Positions 17,240-26,475 of a stretch of 64,000 nt of DNA are shown here, in pieces. The notes beneath the pieces were generated by a model. The model worked only from the letters and a program-made list of their open reading frames with translations, had not been told where the DNA came from and did no database searches. Source of the DNA: Erwinia persicina (GTDB taxonomy: Bacteria > Pseudomonadota > Gammaproteobacteria > Enterobacterales > Enterobacteriaceae); contig NZ_JACYMO010000001.1 of the NCBI RefSeq assembly GCF_014838825.1, positions 248,001 through 312,000 of the forward strand, in the 5' to 3' direction. Within the stretch, counting starts at the first letter, position 1. Each line of letters starts with the position of its first letter. The position numbers were made by a program, and so were the translations under genes.

Positions 17240-18437
17240 ACTGCCCCCTGATTACCCAATCCTTGCTGCCCGTTTCCGCCCGGTATTTGACCGCATTGCC
17301 GCCGGGGCGGTGGCGCGTGAAGTGAACCGTACTCTGCCGCTGGAGCCTGTCCGCTGGCTGAAGGAGGCCGGGTTTGGCACGCTGCGCATCCCCCAGTCGC
17401 AGGGGGGCTTTGGCGTCACGCTGCCGCAGCTTTTCCAGCTGCTGACGGAACTGGCCGAAGCCGATTCTAATCTGCCGCAGGCGCTGCGGGCCCATTTCGC
17501 CTTTGTCGAAGACCGGCTGAATCAGCCGGACAGCGAAGGGCGGCAACGCTGGTTTCGCCGCTTTGCCGACGGAGAGCTGGTGGGCAGTGGCTGGACGGAG
17601 ATCGGCAACCTCAGGCTGGGCGAGGTGGTGACGCGCGTCTCACCGACGGACAGCGGCTGGCAACTGTCCGGTGAGAAGTTTTACAGCACCGGCACCCTGT
17701 ATGCGGACTGGATCGACGTTTACGCGCAGCGGGAAGACAATGGCCGTGACGTGATCGCGCTGGTCAGCACCCATCAGCAGGAAGTGGAACGAGAGGATGA
17801 CTGGGACGGCTTCGGCCAGCGGCTGACCGGCAGCGGAACAACCCGTTTCCGCCAGGCGCAGGTGGAGCAGGCCCACGTGTATGACTTCAGCGAACGTTTT
17901 CGTTATCAGACTGCGTTTTATCAGCATGTTTTACTGGCCACCCTGGCCGGGATTGGCCGGGCGGTGAAGCGTGATGCGGCCGCAGGCGTCGCCAGCCGCA
18001 GGCGGATCTACAGCCACGGCAATGCCACCCAGGTGAAAAACGACGTACAGGTCTTGCAGGTGGTCGGGCAGATCTCCAGCTGGGCGTATGCGGTGGAAGC
18101 CAGCGTACAGCAGGCCACCCACGCGCTGCAGTATGCTTACGAGGTGCATGACAGTGCTGATGAGGCGCTGATCCGCCAGGCCAACGTGCGGGCTGAACTG
18201 GCGTCAGCGCAGGCGCAGGTGATCGCCAGCGAGCTGATCCCACGGGCGGCCAGTGAACTGTTTAACGCACTGGGCGCGTCGGACACCCGTACCAGTAAGG
18301 CGCTGGATCGGCACTGGCGCAACGCGCGTACCGTGGCATCCCATAACCCGGTGATTTATAAAACGCGTAATGTCGGAGACTGGGAGGTTAACGGCACGGA
18401 TCCGACGTTTATCTGGCAGATTGGCAACGGGGAGTAA
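17232..18437 (+). CDS. Acyl-CoA-dehydrogenase-fold flavoprotein, SfnB/DszC-like
   Basis: A 401-residue protein of the acyl-CoA dehydrogenase fold: an N-terminal helical domain (1-115), a middle beta domain with VGSGWTEIGN and a C-terminal four-helix bundle (about 225-380). Rather than the dehydrogenase base it carries features of the flavin-dependent monooxygenase side branch (SfnB, DszC), including the late SRRRIYSHGNATQVKNDVQVLQ region and SHNPVIYKTRNVGDWEVNG. SfnB is needed for dimethyl-sulfone growth in Pseudomonas, though its reaction is not well defined. The start at 17232 is six bases after GGAG; another ATG two codons upstream is possible. It completes the organosulfur island. Confidence 0.8.
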   Translation: MSELPPDYPILAARFRPVFDRIAAGAVAREVNRTLPLEPVRWLKEAGFGTLRIPQSQGGFGVTLPQLFQLLTELAEADSNLPQALRAHFAFVEDRLNQPDSEGRQRWFRRFADGELVGSGWTEIGNLRLGEVVTRVSPTDSGWQLSGEKFYSTGTLYADWIDVYAQREDNGRDVIALVSTHQQEVEREDDWDGFGQRLTGSGTTRFRQAQVEQAHVYDFSERFRYQTAFYQHVLLATLAGIGRAVKRDAAAGVASRRRIYSHGNATQVKNDVQVLQVVGQISSWAYAVEASVQQATHALQYAYEVHDSADEALIRQANVRAELASAQAQVIASELIPRAASELFNALGASDTRTSKALDRHWRNARTVASHNPVIYKTRNVGDWEVNGTDPTFIWQIGNGE

Positions 18438-18462
18438 GGCCCCCGGCCGTGCGCCACCGCAG

Positions 18463-19620
18463 CTACGCCAGCGGGCCACCCTGGATGGTTTCACTCATTC
18501 CGCTCAGGATCCGCTCCCCGGACTCCTGCTTCAGCCCGGCATACCATTCGGCAGTCACGGCAGGATCTTTGGCATGGGTGATATCGCAGCGCTTACGCGC
18601 TTTCAGCACCAGGTCTTTGACCCGGTCAGCGCGTCTGTGCTGGTAGCGCAGCAGGGCGTCTTCAATGCCCAGCGAGTGGCTCTGTAAGGTCATTGCCAGC
18701 ACCACCGCATCCTCCATCGCCGCACAGCCGCCCTGGCCGATATCCGGGGTGGTACTGTGGGCCGCATCGCCCAGCAGCGCGATGCGGCCCTTCACCAGCC
18801 GGGAGAAAGGGTCGATATCGTGGATCTCGACGCGGTTGGTGGTGTCCGGGTTAAGCCGGGCGATCAGCTGCTGCACCGGCGCGGCCCAGCCGGAAAAGTA
18901 ACGGGTCAGGTCGTCGCGCAGGGTACGACGATCCTCCGGCAAGCCTTTCGGCAGCGGTACGTCAAAGAAGAAGTAAAACCGGTTGCCGGCAATGGGCATC
19001 AGCGACACGCGCTTGCCTTCTCCGACAAAGGTCGTCCACTGATTGCCGGGTGCCAGGGACTCATCGATCTCCACCAGCCCGTTCCAGTTAACATAACCGG
19101 CATAGCGCCGTTCAGCGGCGTAGCCCAGTACCGACTGGCGGATCACCGAATGGGTGCCGTCACAGGCGATTAGCAAATCGCCCTCAGCCTGACTGCCGTC
19201 GTCAAAAAAAGCCGTCACGCCATCAGCATATTGCTCAACGTGGCTCACGCGTTTACCAAACTGCACCTGCTCACGTCCCCAGGTATCCAGCAGCATGCCC
19301 TGCAGTTCAGCGCGGGCCACCGGGTAAGGGCGCTCACCCGCAGCCAGCACCAGCGGATCCAGACTGAACTGCGTCAGGGTCTCTGCGCTAAAGGCATCCT
19401 TATAGGCCATCGCGTGCATCGGCCCGCCAATCGCGCGCAGTGCCTCTTTCATTCCCAGATAATTCAGGCATTTGACGCCATTAGGCCAGATGGATATCGC
19501 TGCACCGACCGGTTTGATCTCTTTGACCGCTTCATACACCTCGCTGTCGATCCCGCAGCGCTTCAGTGCGATAGCGGCGCACATTCCACCGATACCGGCA
19601 CCAATAATGATTGCTTTCAT
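18463..19620 (-). CDS. hpxO: FAD-dependent urate hydroxylase HpxO
   Basis: A 385-residue class A flavin monooxygenase that oxidises urate to 5-hydroxyisourate with NADH and O2, the cytoplasmic entry to ureide purine catabolism. GAGIGG (8-13) binds FAD, and GDAAHS (284-289) is the second FAD motif. The residues reported as catalytic in Klebsiella HpxO have exact equivalents here: R204, Y216 and D293. AAGGAGAATCAG precedes the ATG at 19620. The rest of the hpx pathway (HIU hydrolase, OHCU decarboxylase, allantoinase) is not in the window. It is divergent from a hydantoin-racemase-like gene across a 248-base region with a dyad. Confidence 0.95.
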   Translation of the reverse strand: MKAIIIGAGIGGMCAAIALKRCGIDSEVYEAVKEIKPVGAAISIWPNGVKCLNYLGMKEALRAIGGPMHAMAYKDAFSAETLTQFSLDPLVLAAGERPYPVARAELQGMLLDTWGREQVQFGKRVSHVEQYADGVTAFFDDGSQAEGDLLIACDGTHSVIRQSVLGYAAERRYAGYVNWNGLVEIDESLAPGNQWTTFVGEGKRVSLMPIAGNRFYFFFDVPLPKGLPEDRRTLRDDLTRYFSGWAAPVQQLIARLNPDTTNRVEIHDIDPFSRLVKGRIALLGDAAHSTTPDIGQGGCAAMEDAVVLAMTLQSHSLGIEDALLRYQHRRADRVKDLVLKARKRCDITHAKDPAVTAEWYAGLKQESGERILSGMSETIQGGPLA

Positions 19621-19806
19621 CTGATTCTCCTTGGCCTCTTTAGCGATCATGAAGCAATTTCCATACCAGGCGGTGATATCGACGCCCACGGCGTTGCAGG
19701 CGGGGACTGCGGGCAGTCTGAAACGAAGGTTGCAGCAGGATGCCGCGTCGTAATGATGCACTGCACCGGTATCGTGCGTAACCGTTGCAACTTTTGTTCA
19801 GTCTTT

Positions 19807-19852
19807 GAAGGTTGCGCTGGTAATTTCTGTGATTTTTGCCAAAGTAACCTTC
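19807..19852. promoter_or_regulatory. Dyad-symmetric operator candidate between hpxO and racemase-like gene
   Basis: Two inverted copies of GAAGGTT-N-C-NN-TGG-N-AA lie at 19807-19824 and, on the complement, 19835-19852, matching at 13 of 18 positions. They sit 16-62 bases before the racemase-like start and within the shared divergent promoter region, a natural place for one regulator to control both genes. No regulator gene is adjacent. Confidence 0.4.
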
Positions 19853-19868
19853 TGCCTCCTTAAGAGAT

Positions 19869-20507
19869 ATGGATATGACCACGATTGCCTGCCTGCACGC
19901 GGCGCGGAGTAATATTGAGGTGTTCGAACAGGCGCTGAACGCGCTGGATTATGATGACGTACAGCTGTTACACCGCGTTGAGGCCGATCTGTTTGCCCGC
20001 ACGCAGGGTGAGCAGGGCGTCACGCCGGAGGTTATCGCTGCCACGCGCCAGGCGATTGCAGAGCTGTGTCAGCAGGCCGATGTGGTGATCGTCACCTGCA
20101 CCACGCTGGGTGTGGCGGTGTGGGACGCGGAATTCAGCAAGCCGGTGCTGCGGGTGGATGCGACGCTGGCGAAAGTGGCCTCGCGCTATCACGGTACCAT
20201 CCTGGTGCTGTGTACGGCCCAGTCGACGCTGGCCTCCACCACCGAGCTGTTCAGCGCCTTTATTCCCGGCAACCGGCTTTACGTCGAGCTGGTACCCCGC
20301 GCCTGGGCCTGGTTTAACCAGGGGGATATTGACGGCTATCATCAGCAGATCGCCGACTATATTCAGCAGCGGCCAGAGTGTGCCCTTGGCTGCATCGTGC
20401 TGGCGCAGGCGTCGATGAGCGGGGCGGAAAAACGTGTCAACAGCACGCTGGCGGTACTGAGCGGTCCGCAGGTCAGCCTGCAGGCCGCCCTGGAGGCGGT
20501 GCAGTAA
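19869..20507 (+). CDS. Asp/Glu/hydantoin racemase-superfamily protein
   Basis: A 212-residue protein with the racemase-type alpha/beta fold. [19 protein letters not shown] (about 75-93) includes the first catalytic-cysteine region, and [21 protein letters not shown] (about 170-190) has a cysteine but not the usual second active-site Cys-Thr pattern. The family contains aspartate and glutamate racemases, maleate isomerase, arylmalonate decarboxylase and allantoin/hydantoin racemase. Its position opposite hpxO hints at purine-ureide catabolism (allantoin racemase is HpxA), but sequence alone does not prove it. An ATG two codons downstream is an alternative start. Confidence 0.7.
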   Translation: MDMTTIACLHAARSNIEVFEQALNALDYDDVQLLHRVEADLFARTQGEQGVTPEVIAATRQAIAELCQQADVVIVTCTTLGVAVWDAEFSKPVLRVDATLAKVASRYHGTILVLCTAQSTLASTTELFSAFIPGNRLYVELVPRAWAWFNQGDIDGYHQQIADYIQQRPECALGCIVLAQASMSGAEKRVNSTLAVLSGPQVSLQAALEAVQ

Positions 20508-20632
20508 TTTCGCCGTTGAACCGCGGGCGGGCGGGATTGCGCAGAAAGAGGGAAAAAATAGTAGAGTCGTTACGGAAAATGCTTATGCTGTTAGCACAAG
20601 ATGCTATGTCACTGTTTATCAGGAAGATGAAA

Positions 20633-21079
20633 ATGTTCGATCTGTCCCTCGCCATACTGCTGTTCCTCGCTGCTCTGAGCTACTTCAGCCATAACATGAC
20701 GGTCACCATCGCCCTGCTGGTGCTGGTCGCCATCCGCATGACGCCGCTGCAACAGACCTTTCCCTGGATTGAAAAACAGGGAGTGACGGTGGGGATCATT
20801 ATCCTGACCATCGGGGTGATGGCCCCCATCGCCAGCGGCACGCTACCCGCCACCACCCTGATGCACTCCTTTTTAAACTGGAAGTCGCTGCTGGCCATTG
20901 CGGTAGGCATTTTCGTTTCCTGGGTTGGCGGGCGCGGCGTGACGCTGATGAGCAGTCAACCCACCGTGGTCGGCGGCCTGCTGATTGGGACGATTATTGG
21001 CGTTTCATTATTCCGCGGGGTGCCCGTCGGGCCCCTCATTGCCGCCGGCCTGGTGTCGCTGATGATCGGGAAATCCTGA
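20633..21079 (+). CDS. yeaL: UPF0756 inner-membrane protein YeaL
   Basis: A 148-residue hydrophobic protein with four or five membrane helices, closely matching E. coli Yea[58 protein letters not shown]. The family's function is unknown. AGGAAG lies seven bases before the ATG at 20633; in-frame upstream ATGs run into the racemase-like gene and lack homology. It lies 125 bases after that gene, so it probably has its own promoter. Confidence 0.93.
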   Translation: MFDLSLAILLFLAALSYFSHNMTVTIALLVLVAIRMTPLQQTFPWIEKQGVTVGIIILTIGVMAPIASGTLPATTLMHSFLNWKSLLAIAVGIFVSWVGGRGVTLMSSQPTVVGGLLIGTIIGVSLFRGVPVGPLIAAGLVSLMIGKS

Positions 21080-21126
21080 CCGGATATGCTATCCTGCCGC
21101 CATCATTCTTACAGACCGGAAAACAT

Positions 21127-21552
21127 GTGAGCACTAAACAGGATAAACGTAACAAACGCGCCAAACTTAAGCAGAAGCAGGCGAATAAAACCCGCGCCCA
21201 CGGCCGGCAGATGGATGCCATCGGCCGTCAGAACTATGAGGCGACGCCAGAGATGGTGGCACTGTTCACCACGTTGCCGGAGCTGGATGAAAGCGGCGAT
21301 ATGCCGTTTGTCGTGCCGGTTTACCACTGGTCGCTGGCGGAATATGGCTTTGATGGCAGCAATGACGAAGGGGATAAACTGCAGGTTGCCGCGCTGTGCG
21401 TGATGTACATTCACTGGAAAACCAGCGAGGGTGCCACCACCCTGGTGCAGAATGAGCTGATCGAAGCTGCGCTGCGCCTGGTGGAGGAGAATGACGCCTT
21501 TAAGCAGCGTTACCAGCAGGCCGAAGCCGAAGCGGGCATCACCAAAGCCTGA
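21127..21552 (+). CDS. Conserved hypothetical protein with basic N terminus
   Basis: A 141-residue cytoplasmic protein that I do not recognise. The first 28 residues are very basic (KQDKRNKRAKLKQKQANKTR), suggesting nucleic-acid or ribosome contact. An acidic, mostly helical body follows and ends in a Glu/Gln-rich helix (residues about 105-135). It starts with GTG at 21127; the overlapping ATG at 21125 is out of frame. GGAAA lies five bases upstream. It is 47 bases after yeaL in the same direction and could be cotranscribed. No function is proposed. Confidence 0.75.
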   Translation: MSTKQDKRNKRAKLKQKQANKTRAHGRQMDAIGRQNYEATPEMVALFTTLPELDESGDMPFVVPVYHWSLAEYGFDGSNDEGDKLQVAALCVMYIHWKTSEGATTLVQNELIEAALRLVEENDAFKQRYQQAEAEAGITKA

Positions 21553-21583
21553 AAAAAAGGGCAGGCAACGTTCGTTGCCTGCC
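21553..21583 (-). terminator. Intrinsic terminator read on the minus strand
   Basis: GGCAGGCAAC (21560-21569), GTTC loop and the perfect complement ending at 21583 form a 10-bp stem. On the minus strand it is followed by seven U residues (A run at 21553-21558); on the plus strand no U tract follows. It therefore stops leftward transcripts from the glutamate dehydrogenase gene, about 415 bases beyond its stop, and protects the convergent gene. Confidence 0.75.
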
Positions 21584-21997
21584 AGTCATCCTGCCAACCC
21601 TACTTCAATGTATCCCGCCTGCGTTGCGCCGCAAGCGTGGGCTACCTTTTACCTCTCCGGTCAGTTCGTCAGTTGGCACTGTGATGTCTGAGCGGAGCAC
21701 ATATCGTTTTAATGAGATTCACTCATTTTCTATCATAAAGAATGATAATAAATTATCTTTTATGTTCGGCTGATTCGCACAGAAAGGCGCTTTTATCGCT
21801 AACAGTGCGGACGACAGTAAGGGAAAGGGAATTTAAATTCCATTTATAAAGTGAATGAAACATAAATTCTTTGAAGCGGGTCAAACTTATGCCGGAGGGA
21901 AGGATGGAGGTGATAGTTTTGATAGATGCTATCAGGCGCTGAAAGGGTGGAGGATAACCGCAGGTAGCGGGGCAGACATCTCCACCCCGCTCACGCA
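21584..21997. other. Non-coding stretch downstream of glutamate dehydrogenase
   Basis: About 414 bases without a convincing gene. The middle is AT-rich and contains GATAAT-AA-ATTATC (21744-21757), which looks like part of a Fur box but has no promoter-proximal gene. It would be a long 3' UTR if glutamate dehydrogenase transcription runs to the terminator at 21583. Confidence 0.5.
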
Positions 21998-23272
21998 TCA
22001 GCCAGGATAGATACCGCGATCTTTACGTGCCATCAGAATGCGTTCACAAGCCACAATGTAGGCGGCGGTACGCAGGCTGCAGGATTTCTCCCGCGATTTT
22101 TCCCATACGTGTACCATCGCTTCCGTCATGATCTTATCCATGCGCTCGTTGATTTCGCTCTCGCTCCAGAAGAAGCTGGCCATATCCTGAACCCACTCAA
22201 AGTAACTGACGGTAACGCCGCCGGCGTTACAGACCACGTCCGGCACCACGGTGATGCCGCGTGAGGCCAGCACATCGTCGGCTTCCGGGAAGGTTGGGCC
22301 GTTCGCCCCTTCCAGCACCAGGCGACAGTGCAGTTTTTCCGCACGCTGGCGGGTGATCTGACCTTCCAGCGCCGCCGGGATCAGAATATCCATCTCCACG
22401 TCCCAGAAAGCCTCATCGTCGATCACTTCTGCACCGCTGAAGCCGGCAATCTTTTTGTTGGCCAGTTGCCATTCACTCAGCGCGACCAGGTCGATACCGG
22501 CCGGATTATACAGGGTGGCGGTATGGTCCTGGATCACCACCACGCGCGCGCCGGCATCGTTAAACAGGCGGGCAGCTTCACTGCCGACGTTACCGAAGCC
22601 CTGAACGGCGACTTTGGCACCTTCAATCTCGATGCCGCTGCGGCGAGCCACTTCGCGACCGGTAATAAACACGCCGCGTCCGGTGGCTTTTTCACGGCCC
22701 AGCGATCCGCCCAGATGGATCGGTTTACCAGTGACCACACCGGTGATCGTGGTGCCCTGGTTCATGGAGTAGGTGTCCATCATCCACGCCATCACTTTAG
22801 AATTGGTACCGACGTCCGGTGCCGGAATATCTTTTTGCGGGCCGATAATCAGGCCGATCTCACTGGTGTAGCGACGCGTCAGACGCTCAAGCTCTCCTTC
22901 TGACAGGCTGAACGGATCGACACGGATACCGCCTTTCGCTCCCCCGTAGGGCAGGTTGACAGCCGCACATTTGATGGTCATCCAGGCAGACAGGGCCATC
23001 ACTTCATTAAGATCGACGTTAGGATGGTAACGCACGCCGCCTTTGCCTGGTCCACGTGACAGGTTGTGCTGAACGCGGAAACCTTCAAAGTGGCGAATGC
23101 TGCCATCGTCCATCTGCAGGGGGATGTCGACAATCAGGGCACGTTTAGGATGACGCAAGGTATCCACCCAGCGCGACAGGTCACCCAGATAGGGTGCGAC
23201 ACGATCGATCTGTTGTAAGTAAGTTGACCAGGCCGTTTTGCTGCCTTCAGAAACGTAAGAGAGCTTTTCCAT
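21998..23272 (-). CDS. Glutamate dehydrogenase, RocG/GudB-like 424-residue type
   Basis: A 424-residue Glu/Leu/Phe/Val dehydrogenase. The substrate-binding N-terminal domain carries [11 protein letters not shown] and the catalytic-lysine region [10 protein letters not shown]; the Rossmann domain carries [14 protein letters not shown]. It interconverts glutamate and 2-oxoglutarate plus ammonia. Length and motifs match the RocG/GudB (mostly NAD-linked, catabolic) subgroup rather than the 447-residue biosynthetic GdhA of E. coli, so a role in glutamate breakdown is plausible. The start at 23272 has AAGG seven bases upstream; an earlier in-frame ATG (15 codons) lacks support. It is monocistronic and divergent from dsdA. 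Confidence 0.92.
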   Translation of the reverse strand: MEKLSYVSEGSKTAWSTYLQQIDRVAPYLGDLSRWVDTLRHPKRALIVDIPLQMDDGSIRHFEGFRVQHNLSRGPGKGGVRYHPNVDLNEVMALSAWMTIKCAAVNLPYGGAKGGIRVDPFSLSEGELERLTRRYTSEIGLIIGPQKDIPAPDVGTNSKVMAWMMDTYSMNQGTTITGVVTGKPIHLGGSLGREKATGRGVFITGREVARRSGIEIEGAKVAVQGFGNVGSEAARLFNDAGARVVVIQDHTATLYNPAGIDLVALSEWQLANKKIAGFSGAEVIDDEAFWDVEMDILIPAALEGQITRQRAEKLHCRLVLEGANGPTFPEADDVLASRGITVVPDVVCNAGGVTVSYFEWVQDMASFFWSESEINERMDKIMTEAMVHVWEKSREKSCSLRTAAYIVACERILMARKDRGIYPG

Positions 23273-23671
23273 AACAAACCTTTTTTGTTTAGCGCCTGTC
23301 CGTGTGGCGTATGACATCGCGGGCGGGTGGCGCTTAGTTATAAATACTGTAATACCGTGGATGACTCAGTACATCTCACTAAGTCGCGGATAATTTAACA
23401 TCAAAAAAAGGTTTCAAAGTTTTTAAAATATTGTGAAATGACGGTGTGGGCAGGGATTCTCACTGCCTGATTGCATAGTTAGCAGCTGCCCCGGCTGCGA
23501 CCTGCTATGGCAACAGTTGGCAGACGGTAATTATGCAGATAAAATGCATATCAGAAATTTTCTTATATTTTTCAAAAATTTGAATGAGATCAAACTTTGG
23601 CTTTTAGCGGGTATTTATCCACTCGCAGCCAACATCAGTCCGCTCACTGTACCGTGACAGGAGAAGTCACC
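23273..23671. promoter_or_regulatory. Divergent promoter region of glutamate dehydrogenase and dsdA
   Basis: A 399-base AT-rich intergenic region that must hold both promoters. The best recognisable element is TTGAATGAGATCAA at 23580-23593, matching the FNR/CRP-superfamily consensus TTGAT-N4-ATCAA at nine of ten positions and lying about 80 bases before the dsdA start. No DsdC-type regulator is adjacent. Confidence 0.35.
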
Positions 23672-25006
23672 ATGTTAATGGATGTTGAACGCCTCAGGCA
23701 GGATTTTCCTCTACTTAATGAGCTTTGTTCCTTACAACCGGTTACCTGGTTTAATCCCAAGTCCACGACACTCAACGAAGCCTACCCTTACGTAGGATTG
23801 ACCCGTGAGCAGGTGGCAGAAGCCAGTGCGCGCCTGCAGCGTTTTGCCCCCTGGCTGATGGAAACCTTTCCCGAAACCCGGCCGTGGCAGGGCATTATTG
23901 AGTCTGAACTCTGTGCGTTACCGCAGCTGCAACCCGTCCTGGATGCGCGCTACGGGCAGACGCTGGGGGGCAGGCTGTGGCTGAAAAAAGACAGTCATCT
24001 GCCCGTTTCGGGATCAATCAAAGCCCGGGGAGGCATCTATGAGGTGCTGGCTCATGCCGAAAAACTGGCCATCGACGCCGGGTTGTTGACCACCGCTGAC
24101 GATTACCTGCGCCTGTCCGGACCGGCGTGTCGCCAGCTTTTCAGCCAGCAGCGCATCGCCGTCGGCTCCACCGGTAATCTTGGGCTCTCTATCGGCATTA
24201 TCAGCGCCAGCCTGGGGTTTGACGTCACGGTACACATGTCGGCCGACGCCAGAGCGTGGAAAAAACAGATGCTGCGCGAGCGTGGCGTCAGGGTGGTGGA
24301 GTATCAGCAGGATTACGGTGTCGCGGTGGCGGAAGGACGTCGCCAGGCCGCCGCCGACCCACACTGTTTCTTTATAGATGATGAGAATTCGCACAACCTG
24401 TTTTTGGGCTATGCGGTGGCCGGGGAACGGCTGAAGCAGCAGTTTGACGCGCAGAAGATCGCGGTGGACGCCGATCGTCCGCTGTTTGTCTATCTGCCCT
24501 GCGGCGTGGGCGGCGGCCCCGGCGGGGTGGCTTTCGGCCTCAAGCTGGCGTTTGGTGATCACGTACACTGCATTTTTGCCGAACCGACGCACTCTCCCTG
24601 CATGCTGCTGGGGGTTCACACCGGACTGCATGACCGCATCGCCGTGCAGGACCTGGGCATTGATAATCTGACCGCTGCTGATGGACTGGCGGTAGGGCGT
24701 GCTTCGGGTTTTGTTGGCCGTGCGATGGAGCGATTGATCAGCGCCTTTTATACGGTCAGTGACCAGGAGATGTATGCGCTGCTGGGGCTGATGCAGCAGC
24801 ATGAGTCGCTGGCGCTGGAACCCTCTGCCCTGGCCGGGATGAGCGGACCCTGGCGTCTCAGCGCCCATCCACAGCAGCTGGCGGAGCAGGGGATAGATGC
24901 CTTCGCCGGGGCAACCCATCTGGTGTGGGCCACGGGCGGCGGTATGGTGCCGGAAAAGGAGAGGGCAGAGTATCTGATGCAGGCTGAAAAGGCGCTTAAT
25001 CTCTGA
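23672..25006 (+). CDS. dsdA: D-serine ammonia-lyase (dehydratase) DsdA
   Basis: A 444-residue PLP enzyme of fold type II that converts D-serine to pyruvate and ammonia. SGSIKARGG contains the PLP lysine K117 (E. coli K118), GSTGNLGLS is the phosphate-binding glycine loop (about 168-176), and [16 protein letters not shown] is a second family motif. The ATG at 23672 is preceded by AGGAGAAG; an in-frame start 25 codons upstream is less likely. The usual dsdC and dsdX partners (LysR regulator, D-serine permease) are absent, so it is an orphan dsdA, probably for detoxification of D-serine. Confidence 0.94.
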   Translation: MLMDVERLRQDFPLLNELCSLQPVTWFNPKSTTLNEAYPYVGLTREQVAEASARLQRFAPWLMETFPETRPWQGIIESELCALPQLQPVLDARYGQTLGGRLWLKKDSHLPVSGSIKARGGIYEVLAHAEKLAIDAGLLTTADDYLRLSGPACRQLFSQQRIAVGSTGNLGLSIGIISASLGFDVTVHMSADARAWKKQMLRERGVRVVEYQQDYGVAVAEGRRQAAADPHCFFIDDENSHNLFLGYAVAGERLKQQFDAQKIAVDADRPLFVYLPCGVGGGPGGVAFGLKLAFGDHVHCIFAEPTHSPCMLLGVHTGLHDRIAVQDLGIDNLTAADGLAVGRASGFVGRAMERLISAFYTVSDQEMYALLGLMQQHESLALEPSALAGMSGPWRLSAHPQQLAEQGIDAFAGATHLVWATGGGMVPEKERAEYLMQAEKALNL

Positions 25007-25057
25007 GCAAATGCCCGCGATAACGCCGCTGTGGTGTGATAAGCGCGTTTCCGGGCT

Positions 25058-25085
25058 TTGCCTGAACCGAGAGAAACGGTATTCT
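25058..25085 (+). promoter_or_regulatory. Candidate sigma-70 promoter of fabV
   Basis: TTGCCT (25058-25063), a 16-base spacer and TATTCT (25080-25085) lie about 75 bases before the fabV start codon. Spacing and position are reasonable; both hexamers deviate from consensus. Confidence 0.4.
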
Positions 25086-25158
25086 AGCGCCCTTATTTCA
25101 TGAAAAATGACGACTCGCAGCAAGACGGGTCATTAGCGTTTCATATACTGAGGTCAAT

Positions 25159-26358
25159 ATGATTATTAAACCACGTATCCGTGGCTTCATCTGTGTTACT
25201 GCCCATCCCGAGGGCTGTAAAGCGAACGTAGCAAAACAGATCGAGTATGTCACCGCTCAGGGCGCGATCGCCTCCGGCCCGAAGAAAGTGCTGGTGATTG
25301 GTGCCTCTACAGGTTACGGCCTGGCGGCACGCATCTCTGCTGCGTTTGGCTGTGGCGCTGACACGCTGGGCGTGTTCTTCGAGCGTCCGGGTGAAGAAAC
25401 CAAGCCAGCGACCGCAGGCTGGTACAACTCTGCGGCCTTTGAAGAATTCGCTACAGAAAAAGGCCTGTATGCGAAAAGCATCAATGGTGACGCCTATTCT
25501 GATGCCGTAAAGCAGAAAACCATTGAACTGATTAAAGAAGATCTGGGTCAGATTGACCTGGTCGTTTACAGCCTGGCGGCCCCGCGCCGTACGCATCCAA
25601 AAACCGGTGAAGTCTTTAACTCCACCCTGAAGCCCATCGGTAAGCCGCTGACGACCCGCGGTCTGAACACCGACAAAGAAACCCTGACTGACGTTGCGCT
25701 TGAGCCTGCGAGCCAGGAAGAGATCGACGGCACCGTGGCGGTGATGGGCGGTGAAGACTGGCAGATGTGGATTGATGCGCTGCTGGAAGCTGGCGTGCTG
25801 GCTGAAGGTGCTAAAACAACCGCCTTCACCTATCTGGGCGAAAAAATCACCCATGATATCTACTGGAACGGCTCTATCGGTGAAGCGAAGAAGGATCTGG
25901 ATAAGCGTGTTCTGACCATCCGCGATACCCTGGCCGCTCACGGCAACGGCGACGCGCGCGTTTCCGTGCTGAAAGCAGTAGTGACTCAGGCCAGCTCTGC
26001 TATCCCGGTGATGCCGCTGTACCTGTCACTGCTGTTCAAGGTGATGAAAGAGAAAGGCACCCATGAGGGCTGTATTGAGCAGGTCTACGGCCTGTTTAAA
26101 GACAGTCTTTATAACGCCTCGCCGATTCTGGATGACACCGGACGTCTGCGCGCTGATTACAAAGAGCTGCAGCCAGAAGTGCAGGACGAAGTCGCCCGCC
26201 TGTGGCAGACCGTAACCGACGAAACGCTGAACGATGTGTCTGACTTTGCCGGTTACAAGGCCGAGTTTATGCATCTGTTCGGCTTTGGTCTGGACGGCGT
26301 GGATTATGCCGCGGATGTGAATCCCGATGTGAAAATTAAAAACCTGGTACAGATGTAA
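25159..26358 (+). CDS. fabV: Trans-2-enoyl-ACP/CoA reductase FabV
   Basis: A 399-residue NADH-dependent enoyl reductase that carries out the last step of fatty-acid elongation. It is a large SDR relative with the FabV-type active-site spacing Y-X8-K (Y235, K244) and an N-terminal [16 protein letters not shown] motif; [16 protein letters not shown] (45-60) binds the cofactor. FabV is intrinsically tolerant of triclosan, unlike FabI. GAGGTC precedes the ATG. It is monocistronic with a strong terminator immediately after. Whether the genome also has fabI cannot be seen here. Confidence 0.96.
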   Translation: MIIKPRIRGFICVTAHPEGCKANVAKQIEYVTAQGAIASGPKKVLVIGASTGYGLAARISAAFGCGADTLGVFFERPGEETKPATAGWYNSAAFEEFATEKGLYAKSINGDAYSDAVKQKTIELIKEDLGQIDLVVYSLAAPRRTHPKTGEVFNSTLKPIGKPLTTRGLNTDKETLTDVALEPASQEEIDGTVAVMGGEDWQMWIDALLEAGVLAEGAKTTAFTYLGEKITHDIYWNGSIGEAKKDLDKRVLTIRDTLAAHGNGDARVSVLKAVVTQASSAIPVMPLYLSLLFKVMKEKGTHEGCIEQVYGLFKDSLYNASPILDDTGRLRADYKELQPEVQDEVARLWQTVTDETLNDVSDFAGYKAEFMHLFGFGLDGVDYAADVNPDVKIKNLVQM

Positions 26359-26375
26359 TTCTGTCACAGAGAATA

Positions 26376-26404
26376 AAAGGGCAGCCTCAGGCTGCCCTTT
26401 TTTT
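26376..26404 (+). terminator. Intrinsic terminator of fabV
   Basis: AAAGGGCAGCC (26376-26386), a TCA loop and GGCTGCCCTTT (26390-26400) form a perfect 11-bp stem running into seven T residues. It lies 18 bases after the fabV stop. Confidence 0.92.
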
Positions 26405-26475
26405 ATGGCAATCCAGAGAAAATAGAATAAACTTATTTTTCACCTTCAGGGTAGTTCGGCATTTAAGGCAAATTT

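Noticed and set aside
21744-21757. GATAAT-AA-ATTATC, a Fur-box-like palindrome
   Set aside because: Only part of the consensus, and it lies downstream of glutamate dehydrogenase with no promoter-proximal gene in either direction.
24014-25123. 369-codon minus-strand frame across dsdA
   Set aside because: Antisense to an unambiguous D-serine dehydratase with catalytic residues in place; no protein-family features.
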